Numbered from the stretch's first letter, positions 41,868 to 53,441 are shown. The stretch is 64,000 bases of DNA from Angiostrongylus vasorum (GCA_018806985.1 JADANN010000182.1:1-64000); one strand, 5' to 3'. The notes: generated by a model from the letters alone, not told the origin. Numbers and translations are program-made.

Positions 41868-42110
41868 ATGACTGCTGGTGGACCACTGATTACACTTTCC
41901 AATGGGGTGAAGATGCCCCAGGTTGGCTTGGGAACATGGCAGTGCAAAACGGATGAAGTGAAAGTTGCTGTGAAAACTGCCCTAGAGACCGGATATCGGC
42001 TAATTGATACAGCCACTTGCTATCACAATGAGGGTGGTATCGGTGAAGCACTTCAGGAACTGATCAAGGATGGTAAAATCAAGCGCGACGAGCTCTTCAT
42101 TGTTACCAAG
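41868..42110 (+). CDS. Aldo-keto reductase exon 1
   Basis: Encodes residues 1-81, including the first beta strands, the GLGTWQ turn, and catalytic Asp47, Tyr52 and Lys81. It ends phase 0 at 'accaag|gtacta'. The ATG at 41868 is preceded by a purine-rich leader, and no earlier in-frame ATG follows an acceptor. Confidence 0.95.
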
Positions 42111-45100
42111 GTACTACGATTGTCTTGCACACTGGAAGTCCCTGTTTCCATTTACAAAATATAATGCCATTATAAATGAGAACAGTTGTTCTTGTAGTTT
42201 TACAAGCAAGTCGAGCTAATTCAACATTTCAACAACTTGTCAAAAGGCGCAGAAGTACTTCCTACTAGATGCACGTTATTTGGAATTTGCGCTACTGAAA
42301 GCTAATAATAAAGTCTTTTAAATAATTCAGAGTTCACTTTTTTCTGGAAATCTCAGTGAAAAGTAATTGATCAAATTACCACCAAACCGAACTTTCTATA
42401 CAGAAATTCGTGCTTTGTTCAGCCCTACTGAAGTTATGTATGGTTTTTTAGATGCGGAATTTCGGAAGTATCACATTTTGCGCGTATCCTATCAATTCTT
42501 GCATTCAATTCATTTCCTCGAATTCATCACTGCCAAAGTTCTTCGAGTTTTTGCACTGATTGGAACCGTCTATTTCTGGAAAAGGAAGCACGAATGAGTT
42601 ACCTTTGAAGAAATTTATTTGTACCGTGGATGTTAATTCGCTATGAACACGGGTAGTATTGTGTGCGTGTGGCGCAGTGGTAGGAGGCGCCACTGCGACA
42701 CACACGTGGCTTTTCTTAGAGCTTTATGAACACGAGTCCTGTTAAAATGATAATGATGTATCTTTGATCTTAGTCTGGTCTTAAAGCTTTCTTTCTTAAA
42801 GTTCTGCTTATTTAGGGTTAAAACAAGTATAAAGCTCTCAGCCTTGATTGATCCCGGAGGAATGCGCCATGCATTCCACTTTGTTAAGCATTCTTTGGGG
42901 GGTGATTGAATGCATATCTGGCCTTGACAATGACTCGCAGTGGTCTACCGATGTATCGAGCCAGTGCTACTATCCTCCCAGACAAGTCTGACACCAATTT
43001 GTCGTGCCCGGAGGGATGGGAGGCTTGGTGGGCCATGGGCGCGGGGTCGTTTCAACATATGTGTTGCAAGGCGCCTCCGACCACTGCGCCACACACGTCC
43101 TTTAGGTTTAATGAACAATTACCTGAACATATGAAAGGCAGTATTTTCAGTATCGGACCCCTCTAGAGTGTATACCTATTCTCACCAATAAACGAAGCGC
43201 CTCTTTGCCATCTTTGGCAGTGGATGGAAACTATCTTTTCCCTAATTATCGAATTCGTGTCGCCTAGCTATATATATTGAATTTAAAATATTTTCTGATT
43301 TAAAAAATCAACTTTCCTTCAACTTGGACATGACTAATGAATATGTTAGATCACTAAACAAATGTCGTTATTAACCTTTATTCGCGTAACGTTCCCATGT
43401 CTTCGTCTTCTTCAGAGCCGTATTGATTCGAGCTGATCGTCTATAGCCGTTCATCCTTGCTATTTTGGTCCTCGTTGTCGTACTTATTTGAATCCTCTAA
43501 AAGTGGTGCACTGGTCTGGAAAAAAAATGGTAACCGTCGCAAAAATCAGTTGATCAACAAGTGTGCCGTATAAAAGTGCACCACCGAGTGGGGTTATTTC
43601 ATTCGAGAAAACGCTCCAGAATGTTCTACTCGACGGGACAACGATTATCCACGTCGCGAGATTGACCGGCTATGAACAATCGACTCGAATCATAGCGGTC
43701 TAAAGAAGGCGAAACTTTGAATCGTAAACCGAATAAGATTTTTGTACCAATTTTGTATTAGTTTAGTAATCTTAGATGTTATATTACATTCTCAATGAGA
43801 TCATATTGCTTTTGTTGCACCAAGAAAATGCAGCAAATTCATTTATCGCCCCCTTTTTTAAGCTAAGTAGAGGAGGCGATTATTTGAAAAGGAGAAATCA
43901 CTGGTCTGGTACTAAAGTCATACTGTTTGAAATGCTGGATATCTATGATCATCAGTTATGCAAGTTAACAATTCTTTGGATCTTTTTGTGATGGCTACTA
44001 GTTCTTCTCTGTAAGATCTGTACAGAAGAAGAAAAGATTTTTTAAAAAAAATTATATGGGCTACAATGTTTTCTACTGAACAAGCAGCATCCGAATTCTG
44101 AATTAATGCGGTTTATTCATTAATGTCCATTACAGTTATGGGTCACCCATTTGCACCCAGATGACGCTGAGAGCGGCCTTCGCGAATCGCTTCGTCTTCT
44201 ACAGGTCGACTACGTTGATCTCTACCTAGCCCATATGCCGGTTTGCTTCAATGTGGGTTTTTTATTGCGAAATGTTCGTACTCGGAAATATGTCAGCAGT
44301 TCAAGAGAAAATTTGTTAGACAAGAATGCACATATAATAGTTTGAAAAGACCCAAAAGAAATACACTAATCTAGGTTTTCAACGATTTTGTGCCTTTGTG
44401 TAACATTTGTACTAAACAAAAGTTACTGTGCTGACACATTCCGCGGATCACTCACATTACTAGTCGGTCGTGAGGGTAAGTTAAGAGTCCTCGGTTTGTA
44501 GATTGATGTTAAACGCGAGCCAAAAAGCATCCTTGTACTTTTCTGAGACCCAGGTAGATCCAGACGATAGAGTCACTGTTTCTGCATATAACATAATTTC
44601 TTGACCAATACAGAGGAGTTCATTCATGGGTGGGTGGGTGTGTTCGTATATATGCAGGTTGTATTCAAGTATTCAACAAATATTTTTGGTCGAAAGCTTG
44701 CAATCAAGTGATGGGAGGTATTATACATAGGAGGTGGCTAAGAGATATCTCCAACAGCTAAGCTCCAAATCTGATCTGGGAAGGACTGGTAGGCTACCCT
44801 TCAGTATATCCATTCTCAGCGATGAGGGCTTGGCAAGCCACCTGGGTGTCGACAGCCAAACACAGTAGGAGAAATGGACCTCATCCCCATGATCCCAAAT
44901 GAGACCCGGATACGGCAGAGTTGGGTAGCGCGATAACAGAGAGGCTGCTAAAATCTCAAGGCCATTATAATCTGCCTATATCTGAAAGGCCTAAGATGAC
45001 CATCTGTACTTATAATACACGCTGATCTGCATCTGTGTTGTCCATTGAGGACGTGGTGATACAGGCCAAGAGACTTAGGTGCGGTGCCATTGGATTGGGC

Positions 45101-48100
45101 AAAACAAAAAGATATCGCAGATTTAGAGCTGTCTATAATAACGAAGATGAACTGCTCTTTGTTAAGTGCAACAGTAGAGGATTTCGCGACGTTGGAGTTC
45201 TCGTCAACATTTGGTTTATTATGAACATTGGTTTGGTGGAACAACTAAAAAACGCGAATCAGATGCGTACGGCTGAAGAGATGTCGATCAATACTGGCTT
45301 TGATAATCTTCATAGTCTACTCACCCACATCAGTTATGTCGAAGGCGAGGTAGAGACGTTTTTATACAGATTTAGAGTGGTTTTAGATAGAAGTGAGTAC
45401 TTGTCATCATTGGCCATTTTATCGCTAAGATTGGACCCAGAAGATCGTCTGAAAAACGTCACACTGAGATCCTCGAATTAGAATGGAAAAAAAGGATGGA
45501 CGCTATTTGAGTTCATCGTGATGACCAAGACCATTCGTGGTGACGCACAATTTCAGAGGCCCACTCTCAAGACTAGACGTGGATCTCTTCCGATGGAGGG
45601 TGTTAGGATGAAATTGCTTGAATAATAGGTGATTTTCTAATCGCTATGCTGTTATGTTCAAATTTTATGCGGGATCAGACCATCGCCGCAGGATTCCTTT
45701 TTACAAAACGGAGCCATCATAACATGAGGTCACTTGGCAGTTATTCGGTAGACTACGTTGTTGACAACAGCGACGAGTTGGAATCGAACAAGCCGCAAGC
45801 AGTCGCAAACTGGAATTCGAACGCGCAAAACTCTGAAACAGGACGACAAAGGAAGATCTCGAGCACAGAAAAGCAGCACTAATGGCTGAAGCTGGCGCTA
45901 ATAAGAGCACTCGTAATGCACCCCTAAAGTCCTCCAATGATCAGACCCACAATGTTCACACTCCAATGCCCAGAAAGAAGTGTTACGGGTTTCAGGTAGG
46001 CAATTTAAGAAATTGTCCGGTATTACTACTTTTATCTCTTCAATAGCCACTTCCCCTTGCCCTCATATTAAATAATTAATGGATGTGTTGTCTCACATGT
46101 TGCTCCTTCTGAAATCCGACTATTTCGTCGGTGAAAAGTCTCGCTTTTTGTATAACAACATGGTCATACTGCCTTCAATTGAACAGGAATCTTGCATTTT
46201 GACAGGCAAAGCGTAAAGAGCTGAGCCAGTTTGTTAACGTGAACTGGCTAAGGTTTTGTCAAATATTCGGATCTTTTCATATACAGACTCAATGTTGTAC
46301 GTCATTTCGCCAAAATTATTCACAGCTACCTCCGAGAGTGTCGTATTTCACAAAACGTGGAAGAAACTTGCAATGCTTCACCACTCTGAGTGAAATAAAA
46401 TAGGAATAGGAATTGATGGTCGGCAACTGCGCTATCCCTTCTTTGTTGCTGATGATATCGTCCTTATAACATCATGCGTTAAAGGTGATGCTGGCTAAAT
46501 TCTTGGATGCTTGTAAGGTAAGTCTTTAACTCAGTCTTAAGAGGATTGTGTTCATAAGAAAGAATATGTATCTGATTCCTCTTCTACGCTCAGCGATATG
46601 AATAAGAACGACTTGATTCCATTGTTGAGCAAAAGGAAACGAAGGGCATGGGGAATTTCAATAGTGGATGCAATAGGGAGGAGCAGGAACACTCGACTCC
46701 GTGGCCACCCTTTCGACATCACAATTCTGTCTGCCTTAACATATGCGTCAGAAAGCTATATAGCTAAGTGAGCAGAATGAAAGATCACTCCGCACTATTA
46801 ACGTCGAGAGGACGATCCTAGGAGTATTCTATTTCACGCACGTGAGAGGGAATCCGAAGTTTCGATCCATGTCGATGATCAAAAGTAAAAAAAAACTGGA
46901 AAAATCAGATCGGCCGAACATGTGGTGCGTATTAGCGATAACCAGTGAAAAAAAAGTTATTCAATTCACAATATGTGAAGTGCACTCTAAGAAGACCACC
47001 TACCCAATGGGCAGAGTTGGAGGTATGATCCTAGAAAGAAGTCATGATACTCAGCAATTCCTTCGAACAAACAGACCCTATAGGGCTAGTCTTGTATTCG
47101 AGTGGGACAAGTGGAAACTTCATTGGTGCCTATTCAGATCAGTCGAAGCTCAACGGTATGGCAATTGGTGCAAGCGATGTTAAACCACATTAGATTATAT
47201 TATTTCATGACCCGTCATCACATCTGCTGTACGGTCCCGAGCATTTTTCGCATTCGATTGTTTCTTCTCGCACTCATTGTTCGCAAAGCTGTTTGAACAC
47301 TTCGCGTGTTTTTTCGGGTGCTGCCTGAGGCTTTCTTCTTTATGGGTGTGGCAGATTGCTGGTCAAATCGATTTTCGTTTGCAATCTCGAGATAGTGGTG
47401 TAAGGAGTTCCGATGGAAAGCGAGGAGGGCGTTAGGTAAGGGGTGGAGCCAGGGCCTTGCTTCCTGATGAACCAAGTCTACACTAAATCATTGACCATTC
47501 CACTACACCCTCCCTCACTTGTAAATTAAATTTAGTCTGTAGAAATGGGGGCAGATAGCACAATGGCAGTGTTGCCCGTTATTACGAGCATGGTGCTAGT
47601 TCGATTCCGCTTCGGGCCAACCAAGCCTCTCATCCTTCTGGTGTCGGGAAATTGGTATCGGACTTGTCTGGGAAAAAATCACTCTCTGCAATCCAGCTGG
47701 GAACGCTCTGGCCTGCCTATCTCAGGACTCCAGGGAGATTTGCTCGGTCAGCATTCTACGACGTTCAAGGTGAAATGAAAATCCTCAAGCATCAATCGAA
47801 GCCACACGTAAAGTTGGAAGATGTTCATTGACAATGGATGCGAGGAAACGAATCGAATGTGAGAAGTGCTGGTGGGATCTGCATGGGAGACGTGAAGACG
47901 GGTCACACAAAAAAAAATTTAAAAATATTTAAAAAAATGAAGAATGTAGAATGAAGAGCACAAGAACGAAAAATCAGTGAATATCACCTCAGAGTGTGCA
48001 GCTTGGCCTCTGGAATTCGTGGTGCGAAGCAACAGAATACCTAACAAAGAAGTTTGATCTTTGTAGGTGCCAATCCTAGAATTAACTAGAAATGTCAGTT

Positions 48101-51100
48101 AGCGATTTATTTTACCCTCAATCGACCGATTAATCTACCAGTGTTTTTTATTTTATATTATTCTGTGGCCAGAAATTAATTTTAATATACGAGCTGGAAA
48201 TTTAATTTCAGCTTACACTCTCAAGCATCTACTTAAACACATTCGGTACTTGAACAGGTTGATGTCACAGACAATTTCACACTTTACATTTCACTAGATT
48301 TCTATTACTTGGGTAAGTCTGTTCCTCCCAGTATCCCTAGATATTTGCGCTACGATGTCAGATAGGAAATTAAAGGAAAAAGTTGAGATAGGAAGTGTAT
48401 AGGAAATTTGAAATTATGTTACTGCGACAAATGTTATTGGTTTAGAAAAAGTGTAGCTGAAGACAGAACTTGACTCAGGCTGCTCTATACCAGATATAAG
48501 ACATTTATTAGGATATTTTGTTCTGAGACACATCCTAAAACAGTTAACATTGAAAAACAGGATTAACTCACTGTATTCACAAGATATTTAAGAGACAATT
48601 GAAAAAAACTCCATGCCTACTGGAGAAGTTGAGGTAAGTCGAGGCTCAAATATTATCAGTAGTAGTCGTCATGTGGATTACATACGGATTTCCCACATAT
48701 GAGGGATGTCGAGCCGGTTAGTCGCGAGGCTACATGGCACGTCCCCAGATGGCGGATAGGGGGTTAATCGCGGACCAAAAGCGACCTTTGCTTCCCTGAG
48801 GCGCAGGTGGATCCAGGGGATGGACTCTCTGTTTCTGCTGCACCAATGTGGCGCATACTTTCTGTATTTGCTAGGCGTATTTATGCATGCGTGTGTGGGT
48901 GCGTTCTCGCTTATGCGGATTGTATCCTAAGAGTCAATTCGGCCGAAAGCCTACAATCAAGTGACGGAAGTATATTTGAGGCGGTTAGGAGTCGCCTCCA
49001 AAAAACAAGCTCCATGTCCACTCTAGGAGAGCCTGATAAGCTAAACGTGAGCATATCCAGCCCCCAAGTTCAGAGACCACCAAGCTCTACGTGCGTATCA
49101 AAATGCTAAGCACAGTAAAATAACGGGCCCCATTCCCCTGACCCCGAAAGAGCCCCAAATTCGCAGCGTTGGGTAGGACGAGTACGGAGAGGCTGCTAAA
49201 ATCTCAGGGCCAATGGAAGCTGCCTGGATTACAAAGAACTGTGGTGACGGTCTGTACCTACAATGCACGTACACTTGCATCCGATTTCACGATAGAAGAC
49301 TTTGTCATGGAAGCAAGAAGGATAAGGTATGACGTCATCGGCCTGGCTGAGACGAGACGACGCCACCCATTCAACGCCGTCTGTGACACCGGGGAAGAAC
49401 TGTTCCTCGAAACATGCGACAGTAGAGGAGTCGGCGGCGTCAGCGTTCTCGTCAACACGAGTTTGTCTATGAACACCGACTCATTCGAATAGCTTACAAC
49501 CCGAATCGGGCGTTTGCGATTAAAAAGATTTGGATCAATACGGTCAATGCTTTGACAATCTTCATCGTTTACGCGCCGACATCAAACTATGACGAAGAAG
49601 AAGTCGAAGCGTTCTATATGGATTTGTAGAAGGTTCTACAGAGAAGACCATACATTCTTCAAGGTCATCAATGGAGATTTCAACGCTAAGATTAGACCAA
49701 GAAGAACGTCTGAAGAACGCCACATTGGGACTCATGGATTAGAATGGAACGAACAGGGTGAGCGGCTATCTATCATGGCCACCAAAACCATCCATGGTAA
49801 CTCGCAATTCTAGAGGCCCCACCCTCGTCGCTGGGCGTGGGAGTCGCCTAATGGAGAGTACCATAACAAAAAAGACCATATCGTAGTAAATAAAGGTTTT
49901 GCCTTGACGATGTTGCTGTTGCCCCAAAATTCTACGCGGGATCAGACCACCGCCTCCTTCGTGCAAGATCCCATTTCTCGCAGAAAGAAGAAAAGCCGTT
50001 AAATTCAAAAATCGACGTCCCGGAACCACCGTAAACTGGGACTTATTCAATTCACTAGTCGGCTGTTGGAAAGATGCCGTTGTCGACAACATCGACGAAG
50101 AGTACGATCCGCTCATTCAACATCTTCATGTTAGCGCTATGAAAGCTTAGTGTTCGAAAGTCACTAAGAGACGTGTGCCTCCAGAAACACTCGACCTGAT
50201 ACGCCAACGTGGAATCGCATGAGCTGCAGGCAACAGCGAAATAACATCCGAACTTGCAAAACAATGCAGCCAGGCGATAAAAGAAGATCTTAAAGAGAGA
50301 AGAGCATCAGTAATGGTCAAAGCTGCAAGGCTGGGAAAAGCGTTCGCAAAGCACACCGAAGCTTCGTCAATTACAAGACCAAGATGATTGCACTCCGACG
50401 TTCAATCGGAACAGTTACAGCATCCAGAAAGGCAATGGAGAAAATTATTCACGAATACTACTCGGATCTCTTCGATAGCCACGTCCACCTTCAGTCATAT
50501 GAAATAAAGGAGGATGGATATGTTGTACCACCGGTTCTCCCTTCCGAAATCCGACATGCCATTTCGTCGGTGAAAAATCGAACAGCACCATGTCGGGACA
50601 GGATAAGATCAGAACACCTGAGGAACCTTCCGCCAGTCCTCGTAAACACACTGGGTTCGCTCTTCACACGTTACTTGTCTGAATGCAAGGTCCCTACTCA
50701 GTGGAACACCAGCAAGACCGTGTTATTGTTCAAGAAGGGTGACCTACACGATATCGGCAACTATCGCCCAATTTGCTTGCTGTCTGTCGTCTACAAACTT
50801 TTCACTCTAGTCATCCTAAACAGGATTGACAGAACACTGGACGAAGGGCACCCATGTGGGCAAGAAGGGTTTCGAAAAGGATTTAATACGATGGACCACA
50901 TACACGATAACAAGGCTCGTTGAAGTAACGCGAGAGTACAAAAGACCGCTCTGTCTCACTTTCATCGATTTACAGAAGGCCTTTGATTCAGTCGAGGTAG
51001 AAGCAGTCTTGGAAGCCCTTGATAGTCAAGAGACCCTACTCAGTACATAAGGATTCCTCGTGAGCTGTACAAAAATTTCACAACCAAGATATCACCATTC

Positions 51101-53441
51101 TACAACGATATAAACAGTGACGTCAAAAGAGGATTTAGGCAAGGCGATACCATCTCGCAAAAATTATTTACCGCCATCCTCCAGAACGTCATGCGAACAT
51201 TGAAATGGGATAATATGGGAGTGAAAATCGATGGTGGGCAGTTACATCATCTTCGCTTTGCTGATTACATCGTCCTTATAACACCAAAGATTAGCCAAGC
51301 GGAACATGTGCTTGCTGATTTTGACAAAGCCTGTGGAAGGATAGGTCTTCGACTAAATCTCACAAAAACGATGTTCATGAGGAACGGATTGGTTTCGTAT
51401 GCCCCATTCACGCTGAACGGAACGAATATCTCCGAATACTCCAATTACATCTACCTAGGTCGGGAAATCAATATGATGAACGACTTTGCTCCAGAGCAGA
51501 GCAGAAGGAAACGAGCGGCCTGGGGAGCTTTCAAGAGCATCGAGGGTCTAGTGAAGAGGACAAAGAACACCCAACTCCGTGCCCACCTTTTCGACTAAAC
51601 GGTACTTGTTGCCTTAACGTATTCGTCAGAAATCTGGTCGCTGCGCAAGCAGGATGAAAGACCACTCAGCATTATCGAACGCGCAGTCGAAAGGACGATG
51701 CTAGGAGTATCGCGTTTCACACAAGTAATCAAAAATCAAAGATGCCGTTCTGTAGACCAAAAAGTCGAAGATAAGGTAGGCCGGACACGTAATGCGTATA
51801 AATGACAATCGATGGACAAGAGCCGTTGGTGACTGGATTCCTCGGGATGTCAAACATACTGCAGGAGGACGACCGACCCGATGGTCAGAGTTCTTCACGA
51901 ATAGCCTAGAAGAAAGATATGATCCTCGACGAGTCTCTAGAGTGATCAGAACCCACTGGGCTGCTCTTGCACGCGACAGGGAAAAATGGAAGATTTACTG
52001 GCGCCCGCTCGAGTCACTCGACGATCAGCGGGACTGCAGGTGGTATAGGTAATTGTCATCGAACAAAGTTAACTCTTGTGTAATTATTGAGTGGTGAACC
52101 CCACACTACTAAAACATAATGAAATAATAAATGACTAAACTTTTGAAGGTAGAATATTGTCAATGACAACGGTGGTCGTGATCAACGGGGTGATTGTGGC
52201 TTGTGCACGAATTCTTCATAGTGGAGTTTTTTTTAGCATGACATGACGGCGCATAATCCATCGGTTACTGTTCAAGATATATGGCGAGGTCTAGAAGGTG
52301 TGTACAAGAAAGGGCTGGCCAGATCAATCGGCGTTTCCAACTTTAGTGTGGAACAGATGGAGCGTATTCTTAAAACTGCTACTGTACCTATTCACAATAG
52401 CCAGGTAATCTAGGTGTCTTCTGTACTATTAACTGCAGTGAATGATGAATGGCTTCTCTGCGTAGTTGAAGAAATCATTTCAACTATCTGCTTAGACCTC
52501 TCAGATGCGTTTGCATTAAGACCAGTGTATAATGATTGACGGAACATTAAACATTAGCTAGCGAAAGAAGTAACAGCATTTTTATAGGTATAAAATTGTT
52601 TAAGGAGCAGCTACAGAACTTAAAAAGACTTTACTCTCATTTTTGATCAAAACTGTTTACTATTTGTTGGGATGCGTAGCCGTTTCTTATTCATATTTCA
52701 GGTCGAGTTACATCTGTACTGGCCTCAGCACGAATTACATAATTTTTGCAAGAAGAATAACATTTCACTGACTTCATATGGAACGTTAGGGTCACCTGGT
52801 CGTGTGAACTTTTCACTTCCCAGTGGAGCCAAATTAAATTGGCCATCAGCTCCAAATCCACTAGAAGATCCTCATGTTAAAGAGCTGGCTGCCAAACACA
52901 AGAAAACTCCAGCTCAGGTTAGTTCACTATGATATACTGCGCACTGATCACTCGTTAGCAACAATCACCGGTCGAAATTAACATTCTATCCAGATTTTAT
53001 TGCGATACGTCTTGGATAGAAACATTGCCATAATACCGAAGTCCGTCAATCCATCACGTATCGTCGAAAATTTCCAGTTGTTCGACTTCTCGTTGAGTTC
53101 TGACGAAATTCACCTACTCGAATCAACACCGCATCGTCAACGACTATTCATGCAAGAATTGTAAGTTGAGCTTCAAAATCAAGCTGCCAGTGCCATAATA
53201 TAGCCACCATTTGAAGCACCTTTACTTGTTCTGTGAAGTCTTTTTTCGAAGCTGATTTGCTTCTGTTTATTCTACATTTCCTATTTTATCTAAATGTTCG
53301 TTGTGCTATGGTTTACTGGAATATGTGGCACTCACTGTTATTAGGTATGGAAACTTTGGACAAATTACTATTTTAATAAAGTCCATTTTCAGCCTAGAAG
53401 GCCACCCTGAAGATCCATTTGTCGCAGAAAGGAAGCATTAA
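41868..53441 (+). CDS. Aldo-keto reductase (AKR family), six exons
   Basis: Cytosolic NAD(P)H-dependent oxidoreductase that reduces aldehydes and ketones to alcohols (family knowledge). Exons 41868-42110, 44136-44240, 52237-52404, 52702-52917, 52994-53160 and 53393-53441 join in one frame to a 315-residue protein, normal AKR length. The catalytic tetrad is complete: Asp47 and Tyr52 in DTATCYHNE, Lys81 as the last codon of exon 1, and His114 in YLAHMP. Other hallmarks: GLGTWQ near the start, SIGVSNF (146-152), NSQVELH (170-176), [11 protein letters not shown], and the nucleotide-binding [14 protein letters not shown] with Lys260, Arg266 and Asn270. The closest relatives I recall are C. elegans AKRs with the same GSPGRVNF and C-terminal GHPEDPF-AERKH; the substrate is unknown. 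All splice sites are GT-AG. The gene appears functional despite an 8-kb second intron carrying two dead LINEs. Confidence 0.95.
42661..42712 (+). repeat. SINE family A head fragment (plus)
   Basis: 'gtgcgtgtggcgcagtggta' and 'cgccactgcgacacacacg', then homology stops at 'cttttcttag'. Only the tRNA-like first 50 bp is present. Confidence 0.85.
42830..43105 (-). repeat. SINE family A copy (minus)
   Basis: 'aagctctcagccttgattg' (3' end), 'taccgatgtatcgagccag' at 42948, 'gggatgggaggcttggtggg', and the head end 'ccactgcgccacacacg' at 43081-43097. The B box is degraded ('ggtcgtttcaac'). Confidence 0.9.
43373..43745. repeat. Foldback repeat (family F) with Penelope-like ends
   Basis: Imperfect inverted arms. 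Left (43373-43460): 'tattaacctttattcgcgta', 'cgtcttcttcagagc', 'gattcgagctgatcgtctat'. Right (43660-43745): 'tatgaacaatcgactcgaa', 'tctaaagaaggcgaaac' and 'taaaccgaataagattttt'. The 'CTgAAGAAGgCGAa' string resembles the Penelope-tail motif at 36368 but is more decayed. Confidence 0.65.
44136..44240 (+). CDS. Aldo-keto reductase exon 2
   Basis: Encodes residues 82-116 ([10 protein letters not shown] ... [11 protein letters not shown]), with catalytic His114. Acceptor 'attacag', donor 'ccg|gtttgc'; both junctions phase 0. Confidence 0.95.
45035..45481 (+). pseudogene. LINE endonuclease remnant (copy 1)
   Basis: [20 protein letters not shown] aligns with [20 protein letters not shown] of copy 2, and [20 protein letters not shown] with [20 protein letters not shown]. 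The Glu and Asp-type catalytic positions are partly lost (GLGKTKR for GLAETRR). An APE-type endonuclease by family; dead here. Confidence 0.75.
46080..47186 (+). pseudogene. LINE reverse transcriptase and C-terminal remnant (copy 1)
   Basis: A block at 46415-46475 reads [10 protein letters not shown], keeping the two catalytic aspartates of the RT palm. Nearby pieces match the copy 2 thumb region ('aggaaacgaagggcatgggg' against 'aggaaacgagcggcctgggg'). The frame 46842-47183 corresponds to the C-terminal frame of copy 2 ([16 protein letters not shown] against [16 protein letters not shown]). Stops and indels separate the blocks. Confidence 0.75.
47218..47475 (-). CDS. Short ORF of unknown nature between LINE copy 1 and a SINE B
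   Basis: An 85-codon minus-strand frame ([18 protein letters not shown], then a Lys/Arg-rich half with [19 protein letters not shown]). It looks less random than its surroundings and may be a fragment of a further repeat family. It is more likely repeat-derived than a host gene; no domain is recognised. Confidence 0.18.
   Translation of the reverse strand: MVHQEARPWLHPLPNALLAFHRNSLHHYLEIANENRFDQQSATPIKKKASGSTRKNTRSVQTALRTMSARRNNRMRKMLGTVQQM
47553..47915 (+). repeat. SINE family B copy (plus), reference copy
   Basis: A-box-like 'tagcacaatggcagtg' at 47556 and B box 'gttcgattcc' at 47600-47609 with tRNA spacing. The body is 'ggtgtcgggaaattggtatc', 'tgtctgggaaaaaatcact' and 'cctatctcaggactccaggg'. 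The 3' part is 'gaaaatcctcaagcatcaa', 'cacacgtaaagttggaagat', 'atggatgcgaggaaacgaa' and 'gtgagaagtgctggt'. About 360 bp. Confidence 0.9.
49205..49815 (+). pseudogene. LINE APE-type endonuclease (copy 2)
   Basis: The frame from 49232 reads [31 protein letters not shown] (the Glu of the ETR motif is a metal ligand in APE endonucleases) and VGGVSVLVN, then meets a stop at 49490-49492. Coding then continues in another frame with [20 protein letters not shown] (49555-49610), a further stop, and [12 protein letters not shown] (GDFNA is the conserved Asp-Asn motif) at about 49665. Three breaks in 600 bp. Confidence 0.88.
50140..51598 (+). pseudogene. LINE reverse transcriptase (copy 2), catalytic Asp changed to Tyr
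   Basis: Conserved RT blocks in order: [16 protein letters not shown] (50755-50805), [15 protein letters not shown], a frame change near 50925, [18 protein letters not shown] (50945-50998), a break near 51045, [21 protein letters not shown] (51121-51181), the palm box [12 protein letters not shown] (51246-51282) and [15 protein letters not shown]. The palm box should read FADD; the second Asp codon is TAC at 51266-51268. The frame ends at TAA 51596-51598. Confidence 0.9.
51599..52052 (+). pseudogene. LINE C-terminal region (copy 2)
   Basis: Continues the LINE protein after the break: frame 51792-52052 reads [48 protein letters not shown], ending at the stop near 52050. This tract after the RT is typical of these nematode LINEs; its function is not known to me. 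Confidence 0.85.
52237..52404 (+). CDS. Aldo-keto reductase exon 3
   Basis: Encodes residues 117-172 ([37 protein letters not shown]). Acceptor 'ttttag' 52231-52236, donor 'cag|gtaatc'; both phase 0. It starts less than 100 bp after LINE copy 2. Confidence 0.95.
52702..53441 (+). CDS. Aldo-keto reductase exons 4-6
   Basis: Exon 4 (52702-52917, residues 173-244): [31 protein letters not shown]. Exon 5 (52994-53160): [42 protein letters not shown]. Exon 6 (53393-53441) finishes with [13 protein letters not shown] and TAA. The exon 5-6 junction is phase 2. A possible AATAAA lies at about 53877. Confidence 0.95.

Larger units (their letters stand above)
42111..44135. other. Aldo-keto reductase intron 1
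   Basis: About 2.0 kb with a SINE A head fragment, a full SINE A in the other orientation and the foldback repeat at 43373-43745. Small open frames here (42367-42597, 43776-43991) have no recognisable product. Confidence 0.8.
44455..47205 (+). mobile_element. RTE-like LINE, copy 1 (heavily decayed)
   Basis: Collinear with copy 2 (48670-52140) at lower quality. The 5' UTR matches around 44575-44720 ('caatcaagtgatggga' against 'caatcaagtgacggaa'), then endonuclease remnants follow from 44995. Endonuclease-to-linker sequence is near 45240-45680 ('gcgggatcagaccatcgcc'), and RT remnants run from 46080 to 46790. The C-terminal domain lies at 46842-47183. Many stops, frameshifts and internal deletions; about 2.7 kb against about 3.5 kb for copy 2. 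Confidence 0.85.
48670..52140 (+). mobile_element. RTE-like LINE, copy 2 (nearly full length, broken)
   Basis: Order: GC-richer 5' region (48700-49200), APE-type endonuclease, reverse transcriptase, C-terminal domain, then a short AT-rich end. The region's base composition is visibly more GC-rich than the flanking intron. At least four frame breaks and an active-site change make it inactive. It lies in the sense orientation in intron 2 of the aldo-keto reductase gene, ending about 100 bp before exon 3. Confidence 0.9.
44241..52236. other. Aldo-keto reductase intron 2 (8.0 kb, repeat-filled)
   Basis: Contains two RTE-like LINE copies and one SINE B, all in the sense orientation of the host gene. 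The remaining unique sequence (44241-44450, 47920-48660) shows no feature. Confidence 0.9.

Noticed and set aside
42367..42597. 76-codon frame in aldo-keto reductase intron 1
   Set aside because: No AKR similarity; exon 1 and exon 2 already join in frame to a complete family alignment.
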